From Apis mellifera (Eukaryota > Arthropoda > Insecta > Hymenoptera > Apidae): a DNA stretch of 64,000 nucleotides. Of this stretch, positions 1 through 11,960 are shown in pieces. A model generated the notes under the pieces. The model made no database searches and was not told the DNA's origin. It saw only the letters and a list, made by a program, of their open reading frames with translations. Numbering within the stretch: the stretch's first letter is position 1; each line of letters opens with the position of its first letter. The stretch spans positions 3,450,350 to 3,514,349 of the forward strand of contig NC_037647.1 in the NCBI RefSeq assembly GCF_003254395.2, given 5' to 3'. A program made the position numbers and the translations under genes.

Positions 1-690
1 TTTATATTTTAATTTTGATTAGACTTATTTGTCCATATAAACATGTTTTCCTAGTGTTTCTGAAACAAATTTGTATTGCTTAATTATCTGCAGTAAATAT
101 TCGATCGCACGAATTATTTATTATTTGACGAACTCTTATATATATATTTATTTCATTTGGATATTTGCAAATTTATATGTCTGGCTCCGTAACGCTTAAA
201 TAAATGTACCATTTCATCGTTCCTTGTTTAAATAAACGCCATTTTGTGTAAATACCACACGAAAATAATATTTTTCTTTTCTCGAAAAAATAAAAAAATC
301 GCAAAAATCATGCTATGTTAATATTGACAGCCCCTAAAATATTCTAACTTGAGTAAATTTTAAACCGCAATCACTTTGTTGTTTGATAATCGATAATTAT
401 GCTCGAATTAATACGTATCTATTATTTATTTATTTACTAATTTATCCCGAATGATTGATAAATATTAATTTTCAACATTAGTTTCAATACAAGTTATTTA
501 ATCAAGTATTCGATTATTTCTTAAATAAATAATAACTCGATCAACCGATATATCAACCAATATTAAAAACCATAAAATTTTATACAAAATATTATTTTAA
601 ACCAAAATAACCAATATCCCTCAGAATATTTTCCCAAACCTTTCTACCTCATTTTAAAATATCTCTACATTCACTCCACCATTATTTCGT
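1..690. other. AT-rich noncoding DNA
   Basis: This stretch is almost entirely A/T-rich with stop codons in every frame. No splice-site pair, hairpin or repeat stands out. If the minus-strand gene starting at 33.4 kb is real, this would be intronic. Confidence 0.6.
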
Positions 691-1321
691 TTGTTCTATC
701 TGCAAACATGTTCGATGGACGAATGTACAAGAGATACAAAAAAATCCATAATTAAAGTAGGACACCAAAATGGCGGCGAGAACGATAATAACGATCCCTG
801 GAAAAATATTTTCTCCCGAAAACAATTCAGTTGTATCGTACCTATTGAACAAACCTACTCGTCAATTATTTCGTTTGTTCCACCGCAATCAAAACGGCCA
901 CAAAGTTGCATAATAAAACGCGTTCGACGAAGGGTGTACGGGACACAAAGGCGAAACGCACAAAGCTGCGGGCAAAACACTGCGAAATTATCCGCCGGTG
1001 TTTTTCCAAGCGCCGAAGACTTACAAGGGATGAACTCGAGGGACGAGTCCTACACGGTGTACACCCCGCGGGGGTGGAAAAAGGGGGATGAGCACGCGGG
1101 AGAAGCCTGACAAATTAATTGAGAAAGCGAGACGACTCGAGGAGACACTGCCAACGGAAACAACCCTTCAATCTAAATTCAATTATTTGCCAACCCCCAC
1201 CCCCGTATCGCCGTTCGAAAATCCTATGCAACACGGATGGATGGAACGATACGTGATTGAAACTGATTTTCAACCCCCTCTAAGGAAAAGGATGACGATC
1301 TTGATTCGAAGGAAATTTTGA
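691..1321. other. GC-richer CpG island with chance open frames
   Basis: Base composition shifts abruptly to CpG-rich sequence. Two plus-strand open frames (691-1110 and 1088-1321) overlap in different frames. Neither resembles a known family and neither has a convincing acceptor and donor. A YY1/Pho-like site lies at 777-787. I read this as a candidate regulatory island, not a gene. Confidence 0.5.
777..787 (+). promoter_or_regulatory. YY1/Pho-like site AAAATGGCGGC
   Basis: The 11-mer AAAATGGCGGC matches the extended binding motif of the zinc-finger protein YY1 and its fly counterpart Pleiohomeotic (core GCCAT on the opposite strand). It lies inside a CpG-rich island. Similar ATGGCG sites occur at 4551-4560 and 54501-54510. 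Occupancy is inference. Confidence 0.35.
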
Positions 1322-2140
1322 ATGATTTGAAAGGATTGTGTGCAAAATAGGCTAAAGTTATTTATTCAATCTTTACGTGATTATTTTGTGATGGAAAAGA
1401 AGAATGATTAAAATAGAAGAAAGATTGTAATCTCATATTCCTTATTTCTAATATTTCTTTTTAAAAATTCGAATCAATTTTATATTCGTTGAAGCAGAGA
1501 GAGCCTAAGGAAAAATTTGTATAAAATTATTACCCCTAAATTTCAAATTTATCTCGATCTCGAAATACCTGGGCGGAACAATAGAGAATAGATTGCTTTA
1601 TAAAAATGAAATACGAGCGAGAAATCCTTTCACTCTGCTATTTTAAAAAATTTAAAAGACCGGATAAAATTATTAATGTACAACCTGTTGCCGTTCGATC
1701 AATAATATATACTTTATATATACTTTATTTTTATATGAAGCTCTTTTCGCGATCAATATTTCAACTTCTCTTTCGAATTTTATCGATTGCATTTACTTTT
1801 TCACACAAGTTTTCAGTTCCAAAAGAAATTGGATATTTATTGACGATACTAAATAAAAATAAAAAATTCCGATAACGTGCTTCAAATTATTTCAAGTTTC
1901 AAACAACATTTAAAAAAAAATATATAAAATCCTAAAAATTCGAATCCTCAATACTACGAAGCATTGAAATAATCATACCTTATTTTCAAATTTAATCTCA
2001 CTATCAAGAAACTCGTAAGAATTTAAAAACTATTATCACAGATATCAATTCCTAAAATTTCCAATTCAATAAATCGTCCAAAGAAAAATTAAGCCCAAAC
2101 TCTTCTCCCGATTATTCTTTCGATAATTTTACAGACTCAA
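1322..2140. other. AT-rich noncoding DNA
   Basis: The sequence is A/T-rich with one short unremarkable open frame (1606-1875). Near its right end, a pyrimidine-rich stretch ending in TTTTACAG at about 2132 looks like a plus-strand splice acceptor. The frames after it give no recognisable protein. Confidence 0.5.
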
Positions 2141-2580
2141 GAAAAGGAAAATGGCAATGGTTTCCATCCAATATGTTTCCCAAGGGAATGGAAAAATTTG
2201 CGTCTACACAAGCGTGACTCGTTAGCGTCGCGACGTCGACAGCCGACGCCACCTCGAACACGTGTTCCATGTTCGCCGTTGACATAAATATACATGGATA
2301 TGGTAAACAGGAACATGTGACGTTCTAATCTACGTGAAGACGCTCCATGTCCTATATCGCGGGGTTTGCGACTTCGTCCGTGGATCGAAGTCGACGAGGA
2401 AGTTTTTTAATCAGCGAGGTAACACGTAAGTCCAAGCCAAGGCCCGGGATTTACGATCGGCCTAATTCGGCCCATTACTCTCGCGAGATGACGCGACTAT
2501 GGCCTGAATTGCCAGAGTATATACCCTGTGGTGTAAGTATGGATCTCGTTCGCGGGTACGTCGATTAAGAAAATGCCTCT
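2141..2580. other. CpG-rich island with E-box palindrome
   Basis: This GC-richer block contains several CpG palindromes and a 12-bp palindrome centred on an E-box (2256-2267). A plus-strand open frame at 2347-2568 is crossed by two GTAAGT donor-like sites (about 2425 and 2551). No domain is visible. It is probably a conserved noncoding or regulatory segment. Confidence 0.45.
2256..2267. promoter_or_regulatory. Palindromic E-box GAACACGTGTTC
   Basis: A perfect 12-bp palindrome is built around CACGTG, the class of E-box bound by bHLH-PAS and bHLH-Zip dimers. A related sequence with ACATGTGACGTTC follows about 50 bp later. The palindrome is seen directly. Binding is inference. Confidence 0.35.
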
Positions 2581-4540
2581 CGAGTATACTTCATTGAAAA
2601 ATTCATCGTGGTCTATTAGGGATGATGAATCTTTAATGGTTATATCGTGTAATAGGGATTTAGAATTATGGGAAGGAGGGGGTTTGAAGGGAAATTGGAA
2701 TATATTTGTTGGAAATTTGATGGGTTCATTTGGAACTGTTGATTATTAAAGTAGGTTGGTTAACAAAAATTTGAAAAAAGTTAATATATTGGAATATTTT
2801 AGTTAAAGTGGGTGGATTAATTTTCGACAAGGTAAAGATAATATAAGGAAATTTAATTAAGAGGATTAATATTGATTTAGGATGATGTCAAAGTTTGAGA
2901 AGAATTTAGAATATTTGAATTTCAATGGAAAATTTGGTGGATTAATTTTTCATGGAGATATAGGATTATGATGGAAATAAAGATCTTTTGTAAAATCATT
3001 ATATTTTATAACTATTACTAATTTAGATTATTTCTTTTCTTCAGAAAAATTATGTACCTTAAAGAATTTGTATCTGAAGAATTTTCCATCATGTATTAAA
3101 AATATTTCTTCATAGAATAAAAAGTAAGAAGAAAATATATTTGAATGTTTCAGTAAGAACTAATTTATTTGATGAAAAAATGAAGACTTTTAAAAAAGGA
3201 TTGTCAAACTGTCGTCTGTAAATTTATGGAATTATAAGATATGGGATAGAATATTTAATCTTTTCCATTGAATTTAATATTACTCAATTATAAAAGAAAG
3301 ACATATTTAAGACAAATATGAAAAATAACCATTTGAAGTTATTTTATTTTATGTTATTTTTTCTTTTTTTAACGAAATGAAATGTCCAATTCCTTGAAAA
3401 ATTAAATATTATTTACATCTCAATTGTTTCCAAGTTTCATATTCCAAAAGCGAATATCAGAAAAAGTTATACGTAACATTCAGTTTCAGAGAAATCGAGT
3501 AAGATAAAACATGGAATACGAAGTTGGGTCTATACGAAACCGCAAAGATTTAATTTGCCCAGTTCTGCTTTTCACTTTCATTATTCGTATACGGTAAACA
3601 CGTTGAAAACAGTTACAAAGCAGTTTTCCCGACTCGTGCAACTCTATCCTTTGTAAAATTAATTGCTGGAACCTGATAAATACTGTGTTCGGATCAAAAG
3701 AACGAATCCTCCAATTTCCATTACGATTATTTCCAAACACATAGATTTTATATTGGATATCAATGGATTAAAATTATTAATTTAATCGATCGATTAATAT
3801 TCACACTCGAAATATATTTACTGTCAAAAATTGCTCGCGATTTAAAAAAAATTAATTTCTTTTCTTTACAAATACAAACTAATTGGTTAGAAATATTAAT
3901 CGATGTTAAAAATTTCTAATCGAAATTAGTGATTGAATTCTAAATTTATGGATAATGGATAATGGAAAATTCAATAAAGTGAGAAGTACAAATTTATATT
4001 AAAAAGGAAATAAAATTACCATCGAAGATTAAACTATTGATCCGTTATCCTAATATCAACCAGTACTAAATTGAGTCGTTATATGAAACAGGTTATACCT
4101 TATAGGGGAGTTGAAGACCTCCTGCTAACTTCATAATAGGGAATAGGGTAGAAATTACGTATTTGTAAACTGTACTCTAAAAATTAAAGAACCTCCTAGC
4201 AAATCGATCAACGAAATTACTTTGGGGTCTGATCATAAGAAATTAACGCAGACAAATTTTTATTCTTATAAAATATCTATAATACGAAAGATAAATTTAA
4301 AATATATTTCTTTCAATTCCTTAATATTACCGAAAGAAATCACTCAAATTATTATCCAAATTAAATATCCCTTTCTAACGTTATAAACTTGTTTTATCTT
4401 TTCATTACTTAACTAAGACGTATCCTTCAAAGATGTCCAAAGAAGAAATAAAGAAAGCACCAACATTTCTATTCTTCTATACACAATCAAAAAGCTAAAT
4501 GTACATCTCATATTAATCGTGCCACGTAAGTAACAAGCTC
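2581..4540. other. AT-rich noncoding DNA
   Basis: This is long A/T-rich sequence. Two loosely similar segments, each containing GGTGGATTAATTTT (near 2812 and 2938), suggest an old local duplication of about 125 bp. A minus-strand open frame at 3486-3740 (84 codons) has slightly higher G+C than its surroundings but no recognisable domain or good splice sites, so I do not call it a gene. Confidence 0.5.
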
Positions 4541-4550
4541 GAGTTTGAAA

Positions 4551-4565
4551 AAGATGGCGGGAAAA
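4551..4565 (+). promoter_or_regulatory. Overlapping YY1/Pho-like and E2F-like motifs
   Basis: AAGATGGCGGGAAAA contains the ATGGCG core of YY1/Pho sites. It overlaps GGCGGGAAAA, whose complement TTTTCCCGCC is the E2F consensus. Such overlaps are typical of proximal promoters. No transcript start can be assigned here from sequence alone. Confidence 0.3.
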
Positions 4566-4568
4566 TAC

Positions 4569-4592
4569 AAAAAAAAAAAAAAAAAAAAAAAA
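4569..4592. repeat. Poly(A) run, 24 nt
   Basis: This is an uninterrupted run of 24 A residues, the longest A homopolymer I see in the window. I see no target-site duplication or transcript-like sequence that would mark it as the tail of a retroposed copy. Confidence 0.85.
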
Positions 4593-4980
4593 GGTTTAAG
4601 TGCATTTCTCTGTCCTGGATGACAACAACATCAAGCGCATAGACGATCGACTCCCATGGGAGAAAGAATGGCTAGAGAGATCCGACGAAATTCCATGAGG
4701 TAACGCGCGAGGGGTAATCCATCAAAATCAACCCCCTCTTGCTGGACTCTGCGCTCCTCTTACCTCTTACCAACCCCCTTTTGTCTATTTCTCTCTTTGT
4801 CACGTGGCGTGACAAGATGACAGGGTGTCGCGAGAGGGCAGGAATTAAGCCTCTATTCAGAAGAAACGAGCCTGTGTCCGAATTACGACTCATTCACCCA
4901 ACGATGACTGCTAGCTTTTTGATCCTGGCCCACCGACCGCCTATTAATTGTAATAAGCCGTTCTTCGACTTTCTCCTTTT

Positions 4981-5016
4981 TTTCTTTCTTTCTCTCTCTC
5001 TCTCTGTCTCTTCTCA
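4981..5016. repeat. TC-rich microsatellite
   Basis: An imperfect (TTTC)n/(TC)n tract is interrupted by one TG step. It is simple sequence and breaks the reading frames that cross this island into low-complexity Ser/Leu runs. Confidence 0.75.
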
Positions 5017-5290
5017 CCCTCGTCTCTCTGTTCTCCGCTCTTTGCTCGGTAAATATTTGCAGTCGAGTTCAAATAAATCATCCCTTTCACGGGGCGTAAG
5101 TATTTGGGTTTAAAACTGGGCTGGATCGAGGGTGTTCTTGTCTCCTCGCTTTAATTCCTTCGATAGATGTTGATGGCGCGGTGTTTACGGGAGGAGTGTT
5201 TATGCGAGTGATTTGGAGAACGGCTGCTTTTTTTTTTTTTGAGAAAGGGGAGTCGAGAAGTGGCACAAGTGCGAGTTTCAAAGGGATTCA

Positions 5291-7420
5291 AAGGTGTGTA
5301 GCGAAGAAGACGAAGAAGATTCTTTATTTTAGAAATTGAATTGAAGAAAATTGGAATGAATTCGATAGATACATTTTGGAATGATAATATTGTAAAGAAT
5401 TTTGAAACATTCGTTTTGAAATTTCGTAACAAATGATATTAAAATCGCGAATATCTTTTGGAATAATGAATGTTTGATTATTATTTTTGTAAAAAAATAA
5501 AATTTCTCTTTTCCAAAATTAACGAGTGATTGTTTCGTTGGTAATTATTAAAAGTGATTACTCGTGACAATATGACAATTGGGCAATTTTTTATTTCGTG
5601 CACACGCCTCTCTCATAATTCCATTCCGCGCTCGCTTCGAATTAACACCACGTAAGTGTCTTCTTTGCATAACAGGGCGTAAAAACGCTGTTTCAAGTAT
5701 CACAGCTTGAATAATACGCGTTTACCCGTGTCGTTGGCCCCGGTGTTTTCACGTCGTGCTTTTTGCACTATAAAAATGTTAACGAGAAACATCGAGTCGT
5801 AAAACTGTTTGATTATACTATCTCAATGCCCTCTTTATTAGCGATACGTTAATTCTGGTCACATGACGTTGCAGATGACGTAGTCTCAATGCCGATGCTG
5901 TCTTCTTATCCTTGCATATTTTTTTTTTTTTTATTATCGTTGCTAGAAATAGATTATTTATACTTTGATTTTATAGATAATTTTCCATAAGAATTGTTAA
6001 AAGAAGAAAATAAAAAAAAAGTTAATTTTTAAATAACGAGATGAAGAAATCACGTTAAAAATAAATTTTTTAATACACACATGTATATACTCTTCGTAAA
6101 TATTAATTACGATTTGAAAATAAAGGAATTACAAAATATTATTCTAATCTAATCTTTTTATATCTTCGATAAAATTAATTGCAACTCAAAATAACGGCAT
6201 GACAAATTCTTCAAAAATATTTTGCAATCCCCATTAAAGTCCTTGATAAAATTTATTGAAATTAAAATCGTACAAATAAACTTTCCTTTAAAAATTCAAT
6301 ATTAATCGCACCCAAAAATAATTTCAACGATTGAACGATTTCAACCTTTCAAAAATCACATTGTTAAACTACTTTGCCGTAAAATCCATTGAAAAATTAA
6401 AGTCCATTAAATTTTTTTCACACGTTGTGGATTAAAACTAAAGCTAATCTCAACGTTCAAAAAAGCTTTTAAACCGATTTTCTTGTCGATGCGAGACAAT
6501 CCACCGTTACTTTCCCCGTTCCTCGCGCCCAATCTTACCAATTACCGCTACAATCAATGAAAACTATTTGTTTCCAAAGTTTCGCCATTAATAAATTCGC
6601 AGATTCGAGAAACCTTTCGGAAAACTTTAACCATTAAACGAATTTATACCGGCTAAAGAGCTTTATATTAAACGCGTAAAGCAACAGGAGTTGGATCGAT
6701 AAAGCGAAGATATTTCACTCAAACGTTACCCTCGTTTACTACGAGGCCAATTAAATACCGTTCAATTCGCTACATAACGTGATATAATTAACATGTCAAC
6801 GGGAATTATTTCATTTATAATTCAAGCTTTTGTTTAACCGTTCGTTAACGTTTCATTACTCCGCGTATGGATTCATTATCGTATTAACTCATGCTGAAAT
6901 GTATAGTGTTTAATTTCCCATTGCATTGAATTATCGAATATTTATATTATACCTATGAAAGAATCGAAGATTAATTTTTAATTAAAATTATACGCATTTT
7001 TCTTCCTATTAAACAATTTTGTATATTTAGTATAAACTAAATTACATCATCAGGTACGATCATAGGATTAAATTTCGAGAAATATTTCTCCATTTTTCGA
7101 AAAATATTCTTAAATTCTTATTCTTTAATTATAAATTAAAAATATAAAGAAATTCATTTTAATAAATGAATCTTTCTCTCATTTGGATTCCCTAACCAAT
7201 TCGAGAATTTATCAACTTTTAATGGAATAAAAAATTTGATTTAAAGAAATAAAGAAACATTTCTCTAATCACACCGTATACTACACAATCAATTCATTCT
7301 TTAAGCATCTCAACGAAAAATTCACGTCAACAAACATCAATTATCAAACTCCCTATGCATTAGTCAAAGGTAATCAGTTAAAGGCACACCTATAAAATCT
7401 TCGTATAGGACATAAAACAC
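5291..7420. other. AT-rich DNA with a short GC-richer patch
   Basis: The block is mostly A/T-rich. A patch at about 5580-5900 is richer in CpG and contains several CACGT and GACGT elements plus a small CAAG...CTTG inverted repeat. Another CpG-containing patch spans about 6480-6790. No open frame of note is present. Confidence 0.5.
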
Positions 7421-8070
7421 CGTCGAAAATCAATCCGCTTTGCTCGTTCGCGCGTTTCCGGTAAACCAAAAGCCAGACACCCTTTCAATCCCTTCACCAA
7501 TATTCCATTCTAACGTAACAAACGACCATACACACATCGTCAAACACTCGTTTTGCTCTACAAATATACATATATATATTTTTTTTTTCCTCCCCAATAT
7601 CACGAAGAATAATTCGTTTCATCTATTCGAGGATTATATATCGCGATACACCCCCTCCAACCCCGCCGCATAGCGGATAGCGGCGTTGTTCATTAAGCGA
7701 AATTTAATCCCCATCGCGGTGCAACGATGCAATTAATGCGATAAGCCTCGAAAAATACCGCTGCGAAATTAACCGAACCGGGGAAGGGAAGAAGCGAAAG
7801 AGGGATTATAGGAGGAAGAAAGAGGGTGTAGAGATCCGGATGAACGTTTAACGAACGAGCTCTTTTTTCTCTTTCTTTTTTTTTTCTCTCTGCTCTCCTT
7901 TTCGACGAAACCGGAGAACAAGGGGTGTGTTTCGATGCAGAACTGGCGCTTCGATGCGTCAAAGGGGAAAATAAACGATTTTACTCGATGCGTATGAGAG
8001 AATGGAACTCGAGAAGACGTTGCAGAGGGGGGATATGTACGTATGGGAATTTGATTCTGATATTCCATTC
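7421..8070. other. CpG-rich island with pyrimidine tract
   Basis: GC-richer sequence contains a long pyrimidine tract (7861-7900). Open frames on both strands overlap (7440-7673 plus, 7693-7962 and 7769-8068 minus) and code mainly for low-complexity Lys/Arg/Glu or Ser/Pro runs. No domain is visible. Confidence 0.45.
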
Positions 8071-8420
8071 CAGAATTCCTTCCATTCTATGCAGAAATTT
8101 CGTTCTTGAGTAGATGAAATTGATATAGAAATTAGCCTGATAATTTTAGAAATTAATTTTATACGTACAATGGTTTCGATATTTTGTGAAATAAGATGTG
8201 AAACGTGTGTTCTATTAAAGTATAATTTCTTACATAGATGGAATTAATATAGGAATATGCAGATGAAAAAAATTAGAATATAACAAAAATATATAAAATA
8301 TATATTTTTAAGAATCATAAAAATAAAAAGTTTGAAATAATAATAAAAGGAACGACAATTTCTCTAAAACTATAAAAAGTATCCACCAATTCAAGAATCA
8401 AATCCCTTCTATCTAACTTT
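8071..8420. other. AT-rich spacer
   Basis: A/T-rich sequence lies between two GC-richer islands. I see no feature in it. Confidence 0.55.
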
Positions 8421-8870
8421 TCAAACTTGCCTCCTTTTATGCGTCTCCCATACAAAACACATTGGAAATGGACAATCGTCTTTCACGAATTGCGTGCCCG
8501 GTCCATTTTTCCCTTGGATATCGAACGGCCGGCCAACCCCGGTCGATTAATCGGGCAACTCGTTCGCGAAAAAAGCACGTCTCTAATAGAGGTTGGATCT
8601 TGTACAATCGTCGAAAGCGGGACATGGTTAACGACACGTGAAACGCGAACCGGCAACGATACTTGGCGGAGGTAAATCGGCCGGTTCTGAAGCAACCAGA
8701 ACGTAGGAAAACAAATCGTCCGGCAGAATAGGAACTCTTAAACTCTTTTCTAGCTTCTAGAAAGATTTACTCCGAGCTCTTACCACTTTTTGCGTTATGG
8801 TTATGACCGGTTACTTGAGAGAAATATTTCATAGAAATGCATCGCAAGAAACTGTTTGTCGTTGTTGTTC
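8421..8870. other. CpG-rich island
   Basis: Three open frames (8427-8675 plus, 8437-8637 minus, 8483-8695 minus) cover the same bases. That pattern is expected from low stop-codon density in GC-rich DNA rather than from coding. GGCCGGCC and CGGTCGATTAATCG palindromic elements are present. It is a candidate regulatory segment. Confidence 0.45.
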
Positions 8871-11280
8871 GAGTTTATATTTTTTTGGTTTCCTATTTTC
8901 CTCGTATCGATAACATGGTAATGAATAAGATAAATATCAATGAAACGAAGCTTGTTGGAGGATATTTTATTTTGGATAGTTTTATATTTTAACGCGATTC
9001 GAGGTTTGGAAGGGGAATTTAATATATTAAAATTTAAAAAGTTGAATTTTCCTTTACGATATTTTTAAGTCGTGTTTGGCACGTTAAATAAAAATGCATT
9101 TTTAAATACATTTCTTTTTATCTTTATAAATTTTAAAACGGAATATTTTATTTTTGAAAAAAATAAATGTATTAACACGGATAAAACTCGATAAAAAGAA
9201 AAAAAAAAGGATTAAAAAATTTGTGTTGTATATCAAATATTTACTGTGAATTTTTAATATTTTTGGTTTCCATCGAGAAACACCAAAGTCATCTTTCATT
9301 TATTATATTTTTATGTAGCTAATATTTAAAAAATATCCAGAGAAAGGATACAATACAATTTAAATTCAAAGAACAATTGTACATTTGAATTATAAATCAT
9401 TTTATATTGAAATGAGGAAGAATACATAATCATCCCTTAAATTTAGAATTAAATTTTAATTTCATTTTCCTTAATGAAATAAAATTCTTCCTTCTCTACA
9501 AATAAAACAATATATCATAAAATATCTCTACATGTCATCTTTCCTCAAGAGTTAAATTTCCTCGAGGGCAAAATGATTTATGACAATAATTGAACATAAA
9601 ATGAAAATATTCTATTTACATGTTTTACCGTGGTTTATTAAGTTTTATAGCGTAATTCAGTTTTTACGATATAAATAACGTTTCTTATTCGTCGAAAAAT
9701 TAGGGGTAATAACCCGTGTTAATACCTTCGATTCAACTTAATTCCACTGATAAATAAAACAAGGTTTAAATGTTAATTAGGATGGGGAGTAAGGTATTTT
9801 CTTACTTGCAAATGAGATATGGGATAATATAAATTCTCGAGAATATCAGGTATCAGGGAATCACGTTGCACGCACTATTGCCTCATGCAGAAACTATGCG
9901 AGCAGGGCGTATGCAAAATTCTGGAAAGAAATTCTCACAGGTGCCCTCACATTCCTCGCCACACCTATTTAAGAATACACTTAGTCCGAGAAATCATAGC
10001 TGAGATAACCAACTTTAACCCTTGACCAATGAAAATTTTTCGAATCGTAGAAAACATGCTCTTTTTTTTCTAATTCTTAACGAATTATTATTATTCAAAA
10101 ATCTCTGTTAATAGTAAAGATTTGAATATATTTTAACAGTGGAGAAATTTTGAAATACAATGATTCTCCTAATATTTTAAAGTATTAGATCCTCTTCAAA
10201 TCTAGACCTACTTTCAAACTTTATAATAAAACATTAGAACTTCTCCAAATATCTCCTCCCTAATTTTAGTATTTGAAAGTTTGAAATATTAAGTTCTCCA
10301 ATTTTGAAATATTAAGCCCTCTTTTAAACTTGGCTATAATAATTCGAACTTCTTAAATTCGACTGTATTTTCACGTGTTAATAAATTTTGAAAATTATTA
10401 ATCCTCCGCAAGTAATGTAATACAGTTCAAAAAAAATGGCTCTATCGCATATAAAGCTTAAAAGTTTTCAAAGACCATCCATTGCATCGACAATTTCGAC
10501 ACATTTTACACTAGTAAAAAGTTTCGCCACCTGTAACATCGACCGATAAACTGCTGTCTGCAGTCTGTCACGCGCATATTGCGCTAAAATCGGCCGCAGC
10601 GAAAGGGTTAAATCCGTAAACTGAAATGCACTTTGAATACCATCAACTTTCTAACACACTACACGTTCGAGCTTTCAAACTACTCAAAAACCTGATGTCC
10701 ATGAAACACAGGACTTTCAAACTTTCAACTATTCCTTTTTATGAAACTTTCACCCCACTTGTTGCATCTCATTGCACCAGATAAATAAAATTTTTCGAAT
10801 TTTCTTATCATATTTCTGAAATTTTGTATCAATTTACACGATAATTTGTATCGAACAAAAAGCTTTCCAGATAAATTTGATTAAAAGTTGACTCATATTC
10901 TACAAGATTGTATTTTCTAAGATATTACTATTATATTAAATAATATATTATTCTTCCTTATTCTCATAATTACACAAAAATATATATTTTTGCTGAAGAA
11001 CAAATATTTCAATTGCAACAACTCTTTTAAAAAGACAGTAAAAAAAATTAACAAAAAAGAACAAAGTATTAAAAAATCAATCGATCGGAAACAAAAGAAT
11101 AAAAAAAATTGTCACGATAATAATTAATAATAAAAAGAGAATCGAATCGCGACAGAAGCAACATAAAACGATCAAAGGATCAAAAATTTCCCGTCCGATA
11201 ATCGCTTCCAGAACGAAAAAAAAAAAAAAAAAAAGAGAGAGAAAATCAGAAGGAAGAAACAATGGGAGGAAAATGACGAA
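8871..11280. other. AT-rich DNA with degenerate motif cluster
   Basis: This is a long A/T-rich block. A CpG-containing patch lies at 9840-10000. Five degenerate copies of an ATTAGAACTTCTCCAAA-like motif occur between 10184 and 10357. An A run sits near 11217-11234. No coding signal is seen. Confidence 0.5.
10184..10357 (+). repeat. Degenerate tandem-like motif cluster
   Basis: Variants of ATTAGAACTTCTCCAAA recur at about 10184, 10233, 10288, 10311 and 10341, spaced 23-55 bp apart. This could be a decayed minisatellite or chance in AT-rich DNA. Confidence 0.3.
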
Positions 11281-11960
11281 ATAATTCGTTTACAACGTTC
11301 CAGGTGTGTGAGCTTAATCATCGAAGCGATTGCAAGCTGCTTTCGCGCCCGTTGGATTTTCGATAATTGCGAAACTCGTTCGACTGGCTTGTCGACGTTA
11401 ATTTATTAATCGCGTAGATAGGGTGTGCGCGGGGCCAATCGCGAGGCCCATTGCGAGCGATGTACGGAATACAAGTTGCGGTTTCATCCGCAGTGCTCGA
11501 TATTAAACGAAATTAGGGGTGGAAGGAGGAGGAGGTGCGACCGATGGCCGTCCAGAGGCTCACGAATTCCATTTCGACCGATCCGCTAATCGAATTTTTC
11601 CCCTCCCCCCGCACAATGGTCTGGAAAGGGATTTTAATGATATTACATCGAGTATTTCAATGGGGTTGAAACGCGTTGTTGAAAACAGGATAGGCTTTAA
11701 ATTTCTGCCTCGGCTTAGGAGAGAGACTTACAACCATCCCCCTTCTGAATATTGATTTTTCCGCGATATCGATTTGGACGAGAAAGATTTATCGGGCTTC
11801 CGAGGGGATGTGGTAAGAGTACAGGTTTGAATGCCAGGTTGGAACTGCAGGAAGAAATTTGTGGAACTTGATGATAGAAGGCTTTTGATAAATGGGGATG
11901 CTTGTTTTTGATCCCTGAGCGGCGGGTTGAATGGTTGGATTTTGAGGCTTTGGAGGAGCG
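11281..11960. other. CpG-rich island
   Basis: The first part (11300-11500) is dense in CpG and contains repeated TTATTAATCG and GGCCAATCGCGAGGCCCATTG-like elements. The plus open frame 11519-11755 and minus frame 11728-12078 have no recognisable product. A donor-like GTGGTAAGAGT lies near 11806. It resembles conserved intronic noncoding sequence. Confidence 0.4.

Larger units (their letters stand above)
4541..5290. other. CpG-rich island with poly(A) and CT tracts
   Basis: The island begins with AAGATGGCGGGAAAA, which combines a YY1/Pho-like and an E2F-like (GGCGGGAAA) motif. A 24-nt A run follows, then GC-richer sequence and a CT microsatellite. Open frames on both strands overlap each other (4672-4893 minus, 4739-5113 plus), which argues against coding. 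A donor-like GGGGCGTAAGT lies near 5092. Confidence 0.45.
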
